Source of the DNA: Cichorium intybus
Lineage: Eukaryota; Streptophyta; Magnoliopsida; Asterales; Asteraceae
Length of the DNA: 64,000 nt
Direction of reading: 5' to 3'
Assembly (NCBI GenBank): GCA_023525715.1
Contig: CM042010.1
Span: 60,329,729-60,393,728, forward strand
Shown here: positions 50,691-62,948 of the stretch, in pieces
Layout of the letters: the number at the start of each line of letters is the position of its first letter
How positions within the stretch are numbered: position 1 is the first letter of the stretch
Translations under genes and position numbers: made by a program
The notes under the pieces: generated by a model
Database searches by the model: none
Seen by the model: only the letters and a program-made list of their open reading frames with translations
Told to the model about the DNA's origin: nothing

Positions 50691-51807
50691 GTCTTGAACA
50701 AAGTCATAAGTTTACATAGATATGTAAAGGACATTGAGATTAAGAGCAACGGACACACCTGTTGTTGTGTATTGCTAGAATCTTGATATAGAACATAATT
50801 GTTTGTACTTCACGATATTCATCATTCGGTATGACGAATATGACATTGCTAATCGGCATAAGCAATTGAATTGAAACCTCGAACGGTTCAAGGACTTCGA
50901 AGGAAGTACAAGTTCCACAGAACCTGAGCGATAACATAAACTGAGGAAAAGGTTTCATAGTTCATTCTCTTCCAAGAATATTAATGGTTATAATGTGTCT
51001 TAGGGAAGATAATGGAGCATTGGTCGAAACAGTTCGATCCTCGGTGTATGAGATACATCGCCAATTAGTTTCCAATAAGATGAACACTATACCAGTCAGT
51101 CCATATAAACCATACTCCGACCACATCCTAGACTAAGTAGGTCTTGCAGACACTGCCTGAAATGTAAAGATGGGATTATCCCACTTGTACATAGAAAGTC
51201 CAGGGTCTTGTAGTGTTCATCTGAGCCTCATGACCAGCTGAACTTGATCAGCATTGTCGTCTCATTAGCTATCCCACTGTAACTAAAGAGCTCTTTTAGA
51301 AAGAACTCATGGTCCAAGGAAACAGTGGGAGTTGGGACAGTCCTAAATGAGTTTAGGATTAGCAATGAAAGAACCTTTTTAGTCATCACTAGGCTTGGAG
51401 CAGAAATCAGATTTCTGCTTTACAACTGACATAATCTCCTCTTGACCAGTAGTATTGATCACCATCATAAGTAGTTGTGATCAGGGTGACATACCGATTG
51501 GTGGTAAAACACTGCAGTTGGTACGGATTTGCAATCCGACTACTTGGAAGCATTGGTGAGCCCGGCTGCTGCCAAATAAGAGGACCTTAGGGCGAGACAC
51601 GGACTCTGTGAAAATTTGATTGATTTTACACCTGGTTTAAAAACCAGTGGGAGTAACTGAATCATCAAAAGAAAGCAACATGGACATATACATACCTTTA
51701 GAGCATCTAGTTGAGTCGATACTCAGAGTCAAGCAATTGATTCCGAGTAAAGCACTCTCAATAGAATATGAAATCCGAGAGGATTCTCCATGGCATAGTG
51801 TGAGTCG

Positions 51808-51841
51808 TTAGTGGAGCATGTGTGGTTTACCGGCACACTAA
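51808..51841 (+). other. Constant-loop hairpin, copy E
   Basis: Stem TTAGTG (51808-51813) with CACTAA (51836-51841) around GGAGC and TGTGGTTTACCGGCA. Outer ATGGCAT (51790-51796) and ATGCCAT (about 51859-51865) can pair. Confidence 0.65.
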
Positions 51842-52780
51842 TAGGGACACACATAGAGCATGCCATTACAAAAGGTATATGGCCCCGGGTTTCGTCCCAC
51901 GGGCATCTCGCAAGAAAGGATATTCAGATTCTCAAAATATGCCAAAGGATTGGATTTTGAGAAAGGGCTGAAAGATTTCCATTAAAATGTCAGAAAGGTT
52001 TAGATTCTCAAAATGTGCCATAAGTCCTGGATTTTGTGAATAGCCTATAACTGTGTCAAAGCTAGTGGGAGTCGCCGTTATCCACTATCCCCACATGTGG
52101 GATAAATAATGGTTCTAGGAAACGTCTCTTTTCATTACGAAGTGTAATGACTTGGTGTTAAGAGAAGGATCGCTATGAAAGCCTTAACAGAAATACGGCA
52201 TACTCAGGTGGTTATAAATGTCTATGAGATAGATCCAGATTCTGCCAAGATGATCTTGATGAGATTCAAGATGCATAGACTTAGGAAAGGTTTTTCCTTG
52301 TCATTGCAAAGTGTGATGACTTGGCATGAAAGAAATAAAGAAGGTGCAACATACTCATGTAATTCACAGTCATCTATTGGAAAGATGAAATCACCAGCAT
52401 AGACTTAGCCATTGTAAGCATGATCTTGATAAGATTCAAGATGCACGAGAAAAGTCTCCGAAAGGAAAATAGTTTTTCGAAAATCATGACACAAAGGATT
52501 ATAAATAATCCTTGGATTCCGAAAGGGTTTGGAATAGGATTAGATCGGGTTCCACAAGTTTTGGATCGATCATAAAGTCATGAACATGTCCTGATAACTT
52601 AATGCTTAGGGCATAGTAAGTTGGATTCAGGACATTGCCTGGCTAGGTATACTGGATGGATTGTTTTCAAGTGAGAATTCATTAGGAAATGATTGGGGTG
52701 ATAGTGTTAATTTGAAAGTTTTTCAAATGGGTAACGTCAGGACATGATGTTGAAGGACATGATGGTTAAAGAATCTCGAT

Positions 52781-52826
52781 GGTGTTCTGATGGAGCGCGT
52801 GTGGTTCACCGGCACATCATAGCACC
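52781..52826 (+). other. Constant-loop hairpin, copy F
   Basis: TGATG/CATCA (52788-52792/52815-52819), extended after one mismatch by GGTGTT/AGCACC (52781-52786/52821-52826), around GGAGC and a TGTGGTTCACCGGCA core with one change. Confidence 0.65.
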
Positions 52827-53190
52827 TCGAAATAGTCTTAGGGTGCAGTCAAGTAGACTAAAGACCCCAAAACCATAGGAAGTCACCGTACACATTACCA
52901 GAATGGAGTTAGGAGAGAAATTAACAGGATAACATATTGATATGTTATCGGATGAGCATCCGATTGGATCATCTGCAATAAAGTGTACAAGTATAAGATA
53001 CTTTGGATACATAGAAAGAGTGTATGGTTCATAAAGACATAGATGTAAAATTAGAATTGAAAGTTAAAAGAAATTTTTGAAACCGATAATAGTTTATGAC
53101 AAGACTAGACTTGGTGATTACCTTGTGGAGACTTGGTAATAAGCAAGAGTAGCTGCCAGTCAGATCTTTATGTTTCGCTTTCGCATGTTT

Positions 53191-53924
53191 TACTTCCCGA
53201 ATAATTTAATTATTCAGAAAGGTCCACAGTCGCTCATACTTTGGGAAGTAAGTATTGAATCAAGACTGTCGTGAATTGATTTGTAGACTGTCTAAGGAGT
53301 TAGGCATAGCAATAGGATTGCTACAACATTCATGAGTACTTAGAAATAGAGATTTGAGTATTGGATAAACCCACGCTCAATAGATTGCTTCATGGATTAT
53401 ATCACAAGCAGTATTGAGACGATAATATCCTATGATCTTCAAGTAGAGAGATATGAGTTATAATTTACAAGGCAGTTGTTCATTGATAATATGAAAACGC
53501 ATCGGTAACTCGATGTTATAAAACGTGTTGTTGTGAATGATTTGACTAGTAAAAGATATAAGCATATGAGTCGAAGCTTATTCGTTCCTTGACCCTGATG
53601 GGAAACAGATATCTGTAGGCCTCTTGATGATTTTGAAGTTGACTAAAGTGCTGGCCAGCCTAGACTAAATTGATGTGTTCAATTAGAAGTTCTAAAGTCA
53701 TAAGCAGAATCGGAAATCGGGAAACAGAGTATCGGACCGAGATTGATCTCAATCCATGTCTCGTGTCTAAAAATATATTGTTGGACGAAGGATCATATGT
53801 TCACTTATCATTGGACAGAACTGACTAGGTCAGAGTTCGGCAGCGGTTTCTAGGAAGCTACAGTTGCTAATTAATTAGAGGTTAAATTGGTAATTTTAGT
53901 CATAGACTTATCCAAGTGGGAGAC
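53191..53924 (+). other. Gag-only element 3' untranslated region and polypurine tract
   Basis: Closely similar to 29500-30242 of Copia-2 and ends in the same polypurine tract AAGTGGGAG (53914-53922). Confidence 0.8.
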
Positions 53925-54701
53925 TGTTGGATTAGGTGTCTAAGCCATGACTAATAATTAGTATTTATCTAATTAATAGTAGCATAGTCCATTTGGGTTG
54001 CCCTCATAGTTGGAGGATTGGCAGAAAGTCCGGTAGAGAGAAAGATTGGTTTATTATGTGATTAATAAATCAATAGAAATTAAATAAATAGTTTATTAAT
54101 ATATTTAAGTGATAATATATTAATTAGAAACTATAATAATTAATTAGAAATTTTTCTGGAATTAATTGGAATTAATTTGGCAGTTAAATTGATTAATTAA
54201 GGTGCAGGGACTAAAACTGTAATTATCCAATAGTTGAGTAAGTGACAGTTGAGTGAGTGAGAGTGGTGAACGAAATTATATATGGAAATATATATATTTT
54301 TGATTTTGATAATGAGGATAAAAGGGTTTGAATTATTAAGATAAAGGCTTATCTTAATTTGAATTCAAAAAGGTTTATCTTTAAGGTTTATCTGATCACC
54401 ATTCGGAGCCTATAAATAGGGAGGCTCACCCTAACCCTAAAGCCACGATTTTGAGGCTCTCTAAGAAGGTATTTTCGGCCAACAACTCCAAGCTAGGGTG
54501 TGACTACATTTGAGGCAAGAGGTTTCTGTTGCTTTGCTTCCAAGATTCACTAAAGGTTGGTTTTTCTTGATCTTTCTTTTAGTTAAATTTTTTTCTGGCC
54601 TTTTAGGAATTGTTATATGTTTAACTAGAAGAAAAACTTAGATCTATATAGGTTGCATGTGAACTTAGGATTTTTAGTTCATAGTTGCAAAAAACCTTTC
54701 A
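53925..54701 (+). repeat. Gag-only element 3' LTR
   Basis: 777 bp, uninterrupted, TGTTGG...TTTCA. TATA box 54411-54418. One base differs from the reconstructed 5' LTR (in a T run near 54586). Confidence 0.96.
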
Positions 54702-54839
54702 CAAACACTATCTTAAAAAACTTGACATGATTGAGAGATTTGCCTTGTGAAACTAGTGCAAAAATAGAACCAAATGAACCCATTTAAGTGCCGGTTGATA
54801 TGTTCTCGATACAACCAAAACCCCACCCATTAATAGCAA

Positions 54840-55069
54840 GTGAAGCCTAGCCTAGCTGGGTGGATGCACCCGGGTTATATACCCATGTGGTGGAAGGTCT
54901 GGAGTTCGACTCCGACTAACCCCATGTGGGGGATTTTCCTGGAAGGCGAATTAGGTGGAGGGGAAACGCCTTTGCGCCTTAGGTAATCGCCAACTGCCCT
55001 GGGTTGCGGGACTGATTACCCTCAGGTGAAACCATATCTATTCGCTGGTTCCAAAAAAAAAAAAAAAAC
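54840..55069 (+). mobile_element. tRNA-derived SINE
   Basis: About 230 bp. It has an RNA polymerase III A box TAGCCTAGCTGG (54848-54859) and B box AGTTCGACTCC (54903-54913), spaced as in tRNA genes. A 16-base A tail (55053-55068) follows, and the element is flanked by the 9-bp duplication TAATAGCAA (54831-54839 and 55070-55078). The intact boxes and perfect duplication suggest a recent insertion. It needs a LINE partner for mobility; none is in the window. Confidence 0.93.
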
Positions 55070-55325
55070 TAATAGCAATTAATAATTGTTGATTAAATAA
55101 CAAAACAAATTATTTGACAACAAATTGAAAATAGATTTTTTTTGGAATGACAATCCAAGTCTACTCCTACACTAAACACCTTCAAAATTAACCATCAATG
55201 TTTCTTAAAAGTAGAACCCTTACCCTGATAGTGGAGGAAAATACCAGATAGTGCTATACTACTGGGCTAGAAGCCACTTGGTAAAAATAGATAATTTTCA
55301 CTTATTTTCATACTACCATGATAAG

Positions 55326-56439
<1,114 letters not shown>

Positions 56440-56680
56440 ATATGAAACTCAACCAAATTTTCAAAAGATATCTGGACCACTCTAGAGTCTCTGTTTGAAG
56501 GAACAAAGAACATTAAGGACAAGAAACTAACTTTAGGTCTCAATGACTTCGATAACGTTCTCATTTTTCTAAATGAAAGTTTAAAGGCTAATCAAAATCA
56601 TTTAACTCTCATTCTAAACCAACTTGCTAGTAGAGACATTGTTAAAACTAATCTTGAATATGATATTTCTTGATGGTTTG
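56440..56680 (+). pseudogene. Decayed copia Gag (UBN2) fragment
   Basis: WTTLESLFEGTKNIKDKKLTL followed at the family spacing by a NESL-type block matches the UBN2 Gag pattern of plant copia elements (W..L...YEGT..VK..K...L). It stops at TGA 56671-56673. Weak and partial, so moderate confidence only. Confidence 0.45.
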
Positions 56681-56766
56681 GGTGAAGGGTGGTTAACGAT
56701 ATAAATTGATTGCAAGCTAATAGGAATTTAATGAAAATCAAGTTATATCAACTTTGTGGAGAAGTT

Positions 56767-58059
56767 TGTTGGGGATCGATACACAACTTCTCTTCTGGAA
56801 GTACCGACCGATCCCGACTAGAAACTTCAAACAAACTATCAACCTTTTCAATTGTTTAGACGAAAGAGAAATATGAAGAATAAATTGAGAAACACAAGGA
56901 TATAATGTGGTTCACTTGACATTGAGTCGAGCTACTTCCACTTTGAGAACCAAGAGAATTTTCATTGATAAACTTCAATGTTTACAAGAGAGAAACTAAG
57001 CCTATCTTCTTCATAATGTTCACAATCTGAACATTGGATATATTTAACATGTTACATGGTGAAGAAAATGATATGTATATAAGCACAATATGGATGGTCG
57101 AATACGCAAGGTTTGGGCGGGAAAGGCCAAAATAGGTCTGAGCACCTCGTTGCTTTATAGTTTGAGAAGCGACCTACCATGTTCCTCATGCTGTCGTGAC
57201 ACAATTGAGACTTTGCCCTCGCATATTCCCAAGGTAATCCGACAGCCGATGTGACAACACCAAACTTAGGGTACAAATATAGACTCCCTTCGGTTAGATG
57301 ACTCTCTCTTAGAGTGTTGTTGAGATACATGCCTCACCAATGAGATTCTGTAACTATCCGACTATGCTCCTGCACTTCTATCTAACTACACTTCGTTCTG
57401 AGGCTGAACTCTTCGCCTAAGGAAATTCTCTGGTCTCAACTGAACTTCGGTGTGAGGAATCTGCGTTGTCATTTTCTTCTGCTGCTGATGTGTTCACTCC
57501 TGTCACCGTAGCCCAAGATACTGTTGTCACGGTGAACAACGGTCTGTAGAAGATAGTGATGATAAGTTTCCTATAGTAGTTCTTCTGTCCAAGTGAAGTT
57601 GTCTCATTTATTTGTCATAAATCTACTGGTCTAGTAAACACTTCGGTCCCCATACCAACTCCTATTTTCTATATTAGATTGCCTTCTTCACTTACCCAAC
57701 TGAAGAAATATCCTCTAATTCAGTTAAGGTGTGACCTTCCTCGGTCCTGCCGATCCAATAATCTACATTCCAACCCTTCTACTGATCTACTAAAGAAGCA
57801 TTCTATCATCTAGGTGAGATGAACCTAACTTGTGATATCTTCTTTCACTGTCGATCTGCTTTGGTTAATTTGACTGGAGCAAAGGACTTCCTTGACCGAG
57901 AACTAAGAATTTGTCCAAGACGCAGACCTTAATAGCACTGGCAATTGTTTTCCTATGTTTTTGGTTGCTTCAGACATATGGATCTCTTCGGTCATCTGGA
58001 CTTCTTCGGTTCAGATTAATTAGGCTGCGTACTTTGCTCAACAAAGTCCAAGCATAACA
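56767..58059. repeat. LTR-like segment without target duplication
   Basis: Runs from TGTTGGGG to CATAACA, so both strands start TGTT and end AACA as copia-type LTRs do. It is rich in CTTCGGT repeats and lies between two Gag-like pieces. The flanks AAGTT and ATTTA do not match, and no primer binding site or polypurine tract adjoins, so this is tentative. Confidence 0.3.
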
Positions 58060-58099
58060 ATTTACCGCTTTCTCTTCTTCTTAGAGATGAGGTGTACAC

Positions 58100-58325
58100 A
58101 TGGCTCTTATTGCAAGTAGTCCAACCACTCCTACTATCCCTTTGATAGGTGTGGATAATCAGAAGATTAACGATGTAGATGAAGGATATCCAATGGATGA
58201 GGAAGAGGATTTTAAGGCCTTCAAGCAGGACTATGTAATCCTTGTTTGAAATTTCAAAAGAAATCTTTCAGCGGATGACCTGTTCGCGTGCGACCAATCG
58301 TGGAAGGTGCCAAAAAATGTGTAAG
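58100..58325 (+). pseudogene. Possible Gag C-terminal fragment
   Basis: Open frame from ATG near 58100 with MDEEEDFKAFKQDYVILV, a TGA at about 58247, then NFKRNLSADDLF in the same frame. An acidic stretch followed by a basic LV.NFKR motif is the usual ending of plant copia Gag before the zinc knuckle. May be the continuation of 56440-56680. Confidence 0.35.
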
Positions 58326-59396
58326 ATAGACCTTTGTAAAGGAATCTCATCAAACTAGTACTATAACACACTATGTAGTGTACCGAATCGTGTAGTAGTA
58401 TAGTTCTGGTAAGAAAGGGCATCGAACACTTGGAGAACGGGTATGAAACAATGTTAGTTTTTTTGATTACTGATTAATACTAAAAGATAAAGTAAAAGGG
58501 GGAATATTAAATGCAAAAGACAAAAAAGGAAATATGGGATGAAAAACTGATTGTAAATAGTTCTAAAGGTATTCCTCTTTAGACTTGACTTTACCCTGCA
58601 ATTATCATAGATCTTTATTATGTGCAATGGTTATTAAATTGGTGTTCATTGATTCCTAAGTTGATTAGTTCCCTTGGTCTGTTCACTAATTCTAATTATT
58701 CTAAAGATTTCTAATCACAATGGTCATGATAATTAGTTATCTGTATTACTAGTCATTAAGTTCATATCATGTAGATTTAATCTGGTAATTAATCCCAATG
58801 GTCATGGTGATTAATTATTGCATAGAGTGGTCATCTAATGCATCTTACACATTAAAGTTCATTACTTTAGTTTCATAACCTTAGGATTTAGTCCACCTCT
58901 AGTCATTATTGTCTAATGGTCATAAAATAGTCATGATTCAAGCTACACACCAGATTGGTCCTCTAGAATGCATATATAGAATGCATATACTCAACAGTAG
59001 AACGATAAAGACTCAAACTTTAGCATATGAGGTTCTTTGGTTGAACTAATAAGATAAAATAAATAACTTTCAACAACTGAATATCCATCAATGCATAAAA
59101 ACAAGGTTTATTCAAAGTAAAAAAAGAGTGTTTAACCCCAAATCCATAACAAGAACAGAAAGAAATCATAACGTTCACTAATTATAGATAGAAAAGTAAA
59201 CATATATTACAACCTAATGATTCATGCTCATGATCCTTCAGATTTCTTCTTTGTATCAGCCTTCCGGCCTCCTAATAACCCTGCAGACTCTCTAAAGGTC
59301 GATGTAGTGTTTTCTCCTCGGTCTAGGTAGGTCAAAAACTTAAGTCCTCCAAAAATCGAGATTGAGGTTGCTTAAATAAATTTTCTACAGACGCGA
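58326..59396. other. AT-rich intergenic DNA
   Basis: Short repeats of AATGGTCATG.TGATTAAT at 58720-58930; no gene seen. Ends in CGCGA (59392-59396), the duplication of the solo LTR. Confidence 0.4.
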
Positions 59397-62300
59397 TGTG
59401 ACATTCAAAATTTTGTCATATAAATAAGAACTTATGCAAGTATTTAATATAAAAGAGCTAATACTTAAATAAACTCAACATATTGAGCAAGGGCAAAATG
59501 GTCCAAGAAGGTGAAATTATGGAGAATTTATTTGCTAAGACCTTTATTTAAGTCATGATATGATGATTATTTCAATTAGAGTTATTCTTGAAGACCCAAG
59601 AGCAAAAATAGGAATAAAGGACCAAAAGTGAAAACTTTATTCAACAATATTTAAAAATTAATATCTCAAAATCTAAAAGGAATTGAGAAAAAGTCCTCAA
59701 GGACACTTTGGTAATTTGAGATAACAAGAATATAGGAAAACGATTAAGGCCATTTGGACTCATAACAAAGAAGTTATGAAGGTTTCAAAATCGCGAAAAA
59801 GTGACAAAAATGGTCAATTGTCCATGTTTGAGGGGTTGTATCGGAAATCTAGAAATAATCAGACTTAAGTCAGTAAGGATAAATTGTTAAGCTCATTTTT
59901 TTTGAAATTTGGATATCGCATGTAAGAGTTATGACTGCATAAAAATCAGAAAGAAAAGTAAGTTAAAGGTGATATTTTTCTAAGGCATAAGAGCTGAGGA
60001 CATTTTTTTCATTTTCGAGATTAAAAAGACAGCCATTAGTTTTAGTTTACTTCTTGTGGGCGTCGACTACTCCTTGGTCGCGTAAACTGAGATTAGAAAA
60101 GGCGGAAATCGAGGAGCAAGAACTCGACACACATACATGTGTGTGAAATCACAAAATTAGGAGAGGAAAAACCAACAATCTGGTAGTGATAATCAAGCAG
60201 GAGGAATCACGAAAGGAGAGCTAGTAACAGCAATCGTAAACACGCACACACACACACACACACCCTGATCTGGTGTGTGCATGATTTTGAAAATCGAGAG
60301 AGGGGAACGACGAGTGAGAGAGGGATAGATCGGAAATCAGAGTTTTACATGGGAGCAACCTCATCTTGGTGGCTGGAAGAAGCCGATGACAGTAGAGCCG
60401 GCGGCGGCAGTTGCTATGCGACAGTAGGAAGCAGGCAGCGGGCAAAGGAGGTCCTGCAATAGGTTAACGTAGAGTGTTTGGTCCTATTACTAAGTCAAGA
60501 AAGGTTTTGATTTCATATTTTTAGGGTAGAAACTGGAAAGGTAAAAAGTGTGAGTTGGAACCCTAATTTTTATGCTTAAAATCCTTGATGCATGTTGAAT
60601 CCAGAATTTGGTTTCTGATTTCTTGTCACAATATGGGTTCAAGAACATATATGAGTTGTAGTTTTGAGGTATCGTATTGAATTCTTGGAATGCATGTTTG
60701 ATAATAGTCATAAAAAGAATGAACACACACATGAATTGTTAAATCTTGGATGTTGGCTTGAATGATTGTGTGCATGTTTGGTTATAACTTCAAGAATCAA
60801 GAACACAAGAAGTTATAAACGTTGGGTTTTACTTGGAATTTGTCAAATGTATGTTAAATATTTTTTGGATGGATTTAAGTACATTTGGTACTAAGTTGGA
60901 ACTTTCAAAGAAACAAGAACATATGAATTGTTTGTTTGATAATTGGAAAAGTTTGATTCTTTACACAAGTTATGGAATTTTTGTAAATGGTTGATATATC
61001 ATTTTGGAATTCTTAATGTTTGTTGAAATTGGAATGGAATAAAGTATTCCAATACTTAATGAACAACATAATTGAAATAAACTAGTATGGATCAAAGAAC
61101 TTAGTGAATTTCGGTAAATTGGAATGGAATTGAGAATTCCACCCTTTTTGGGACAAATTTGGTATGTGCAAAAGGAATGTTCAAAAGAACAACAAATTTG
61201 GTCGAATGACACTTATGAAATGTTAGGAACATCTTGGTGATAATTTGAAGGAAATTATCAATGTTTTTGACGTTTTTAATTTTAGAAACTTTATTAGTTA
61301 AAATTTTCCAAAATGGCGTAAATGAGTAAAAAGAAAGATGTTTTGACATGTAACCATTTAATTGAACTCATAAAGATATAGGAAGTAGAATGTTCTTACA
61401 ATAACCTTGTAGAACTAAAAATACCATCTTTGGTCAAAATGGGACAAAAGGGTAAATTTGTCCAAAATGGTTATGATGCTTTAAGAATCATTCTTAGCCA
61501 TTGTAATGGAATTAGATAATGATTAGAAGTAGTTCAAGAATTATTAGAAAAAATTTGTATGTTTAGTTGTCTAATAAGTTCTAATATTCTATTAAATTAA
61601 TAGAGATTGAAGGACGCTTGGAAGCGAAGAAAGGCTAGCGTTATGTAGATTAGTGTAGCTAGGCGTACCTAGCTACCGATGCGAGTACATGTGACATTTT
61701 TCCACTATGGGGTACATGGCAAGTATTTATAAAATTTTATGTAACTTTCAAATGTGAAGCAGAATACAAGTCTTTCTACTTATGTTTAAGAAAATTTTAT
61801 ACCTTGCTTATGAATGTATGAAAATATGTTTTGGCATCAAGCCAACTATGATATGAAAGTATGTTTTGGCATCAAGCCTACTATGCTATGAAAGCATGTT
61901 TTGGTATTAAGCCTACTATGATATGAAAGTATGATTCGGCATTAAGCCCACTATGTTATGAAAGTATGATTTGGCATTTAGCCGATGTTACGTTTGAAAG
62001 TAAAGTTGGCATTATTGCCAAATATGTTTTAAAAGAATGTTCTGATGCATATAGCCTTAATATGTTATGGATGAATGGTACTTAATTGTACAACAACATG
62101 AACAAGAAACATGGTTCCTTGTCCCCGGGTGATGATTCCTGTAAGGGAAGTTAGAGGAGTCACCTGGGGTGGTACCGACCCTTTCGCAAAGTAGATGTCC
62201 TAAAAGCAAATGGTGCTTGGGTGGATTGATTTTGTTCGTTCTACCCTAGTGCAAACATGGGGTATCACTTAAGGTGATTAAGCCCCTAAGTATAAAAATC

Positions 62301-62943
62301 TATATGTGAACGAATATAAATAAAGTAAAGTAATGATGTTTTATGTTAACAAGGTTTCATATAAAGTTTTTATGAAAAGGCTTTGCAAACAAAAATGATG
62401 ATATGGTTCAATGGTAAAATTTTTTACAAGTATTACAACATGATTTGTTTATGAACTATGTGACAGTAAGTGTCAATGTATGATTTGTTTACAAATGTTT
62501 TGGAAAATGAGTGAGTTATGTTTACAAATGTTTTGTGTCCCAAACCCATGTAGTTCACGAGACGGTTTCGTCTTGCGTATCTTTATTTTTATGCCATGTA
62601 TCCCAGGTTCTAGACATGAGAGATAGAAGCAAGTAGATGGCCCGAAGACATTGAGACTCTAGATAGAGTAAAGTTTAGTTGATGTAATGGTTTGTAATCC
62701 TAATTTTCTTTCTATGGTAAAGTTTGATATGGAGTTGTAACCCCCGAAGTTATCTAAATATATAAAACTTATTGTTTTTGTTGGGACCAAAATTTGAAGA
62801 CATGACTCGAGGTCATGTGAAAAGTTTTTAAAACTTGACATTTTGTCCTATAAAGAAACACGATTTTTGAAATATGAGATTTTTCATATTAAGTTTTATA
62901 AAATATTACACCATTTAAGGTGTATGAAAATCAGGGCGTTACA
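59397..62943 (+). mobile_element. Gypsy-type solo LTR, 3.5 kb
   Basis: TGTGACATTC...GGGCGTTACA, flanked by CGCGA at 59392-59396 and 62944-62948. The termini TGTRAC...GTTACA and the internal tandem repeats parallel the other two gypsy LTRs here. It has a (CA)n at 60242-60263 and a five-unit tandem repeat at 61825-62000. The frames at 60221-60462 and elsewhere lie in this LTR and are not genes. Length is at the upper end for plant gypsy LTRs. No internal region remains, so it arose by LTR-LTR recombination. Confidence 0.85.
61825..62000 (+). repeat. About 35-bp tandem repeat in solo LTR
   Basis: About five units of ATGAAAGTATG.TTTGGCAT plus CAAGCCTACTATG, with the first ones best conserved. 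Confidence 0.8.
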
Positions 62944-62948
62944 CGCGA

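Larger units (their letters stand above)
50180..53190 (+). other. Pol-less central region of the Gag-only element
   Basis: No RT, integrase or RNase H motif in any frame. Contains three tandem hairpin units (50430-50690) and two further constant-loop hairpins (51808-51841, 52781-52826). The remainder is non-coding, with short direct repeats such as GATTCAAGATGCA (52264, 52434). Confidence 0.7.
44631..54701 (+). mobile_element. Gag-only, pol-less copia relative (TR-GAG-like)
   Basis: LTRs 44631-47888 (interrupted) and 53925-54701, flanked by CAAAC at 44626-44630 and 54702-54706. Without the inserted solo LTR and its duplication, the 5' LTR is 777 bp, exactly the 3' LTR length. I see one base difference between them, so insertion is very recent. 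The internal region has a primer binding site, a leader like Copia-2, one gag frame (49256-50179), about 3.7 kb without any pol domain, and a 3' region and polypurine tract like Copia-2. Such elements need pol from a relative; Copia-2-type elements are the obvious source (inference). Confidence 0.93.

Noticed and set aside
54840..54913. A functional tRNA gene
   Set aside because: A and B boxes are present but the sequence does not give a cloverleaf and continues into a SINE body with a poly-A tail and duplication.
60221..60462. Short overlapping frames that might be small genes
   Set aside because: They lie within the 59397-62943 solo LTR beside a CA repeat, with no domain.
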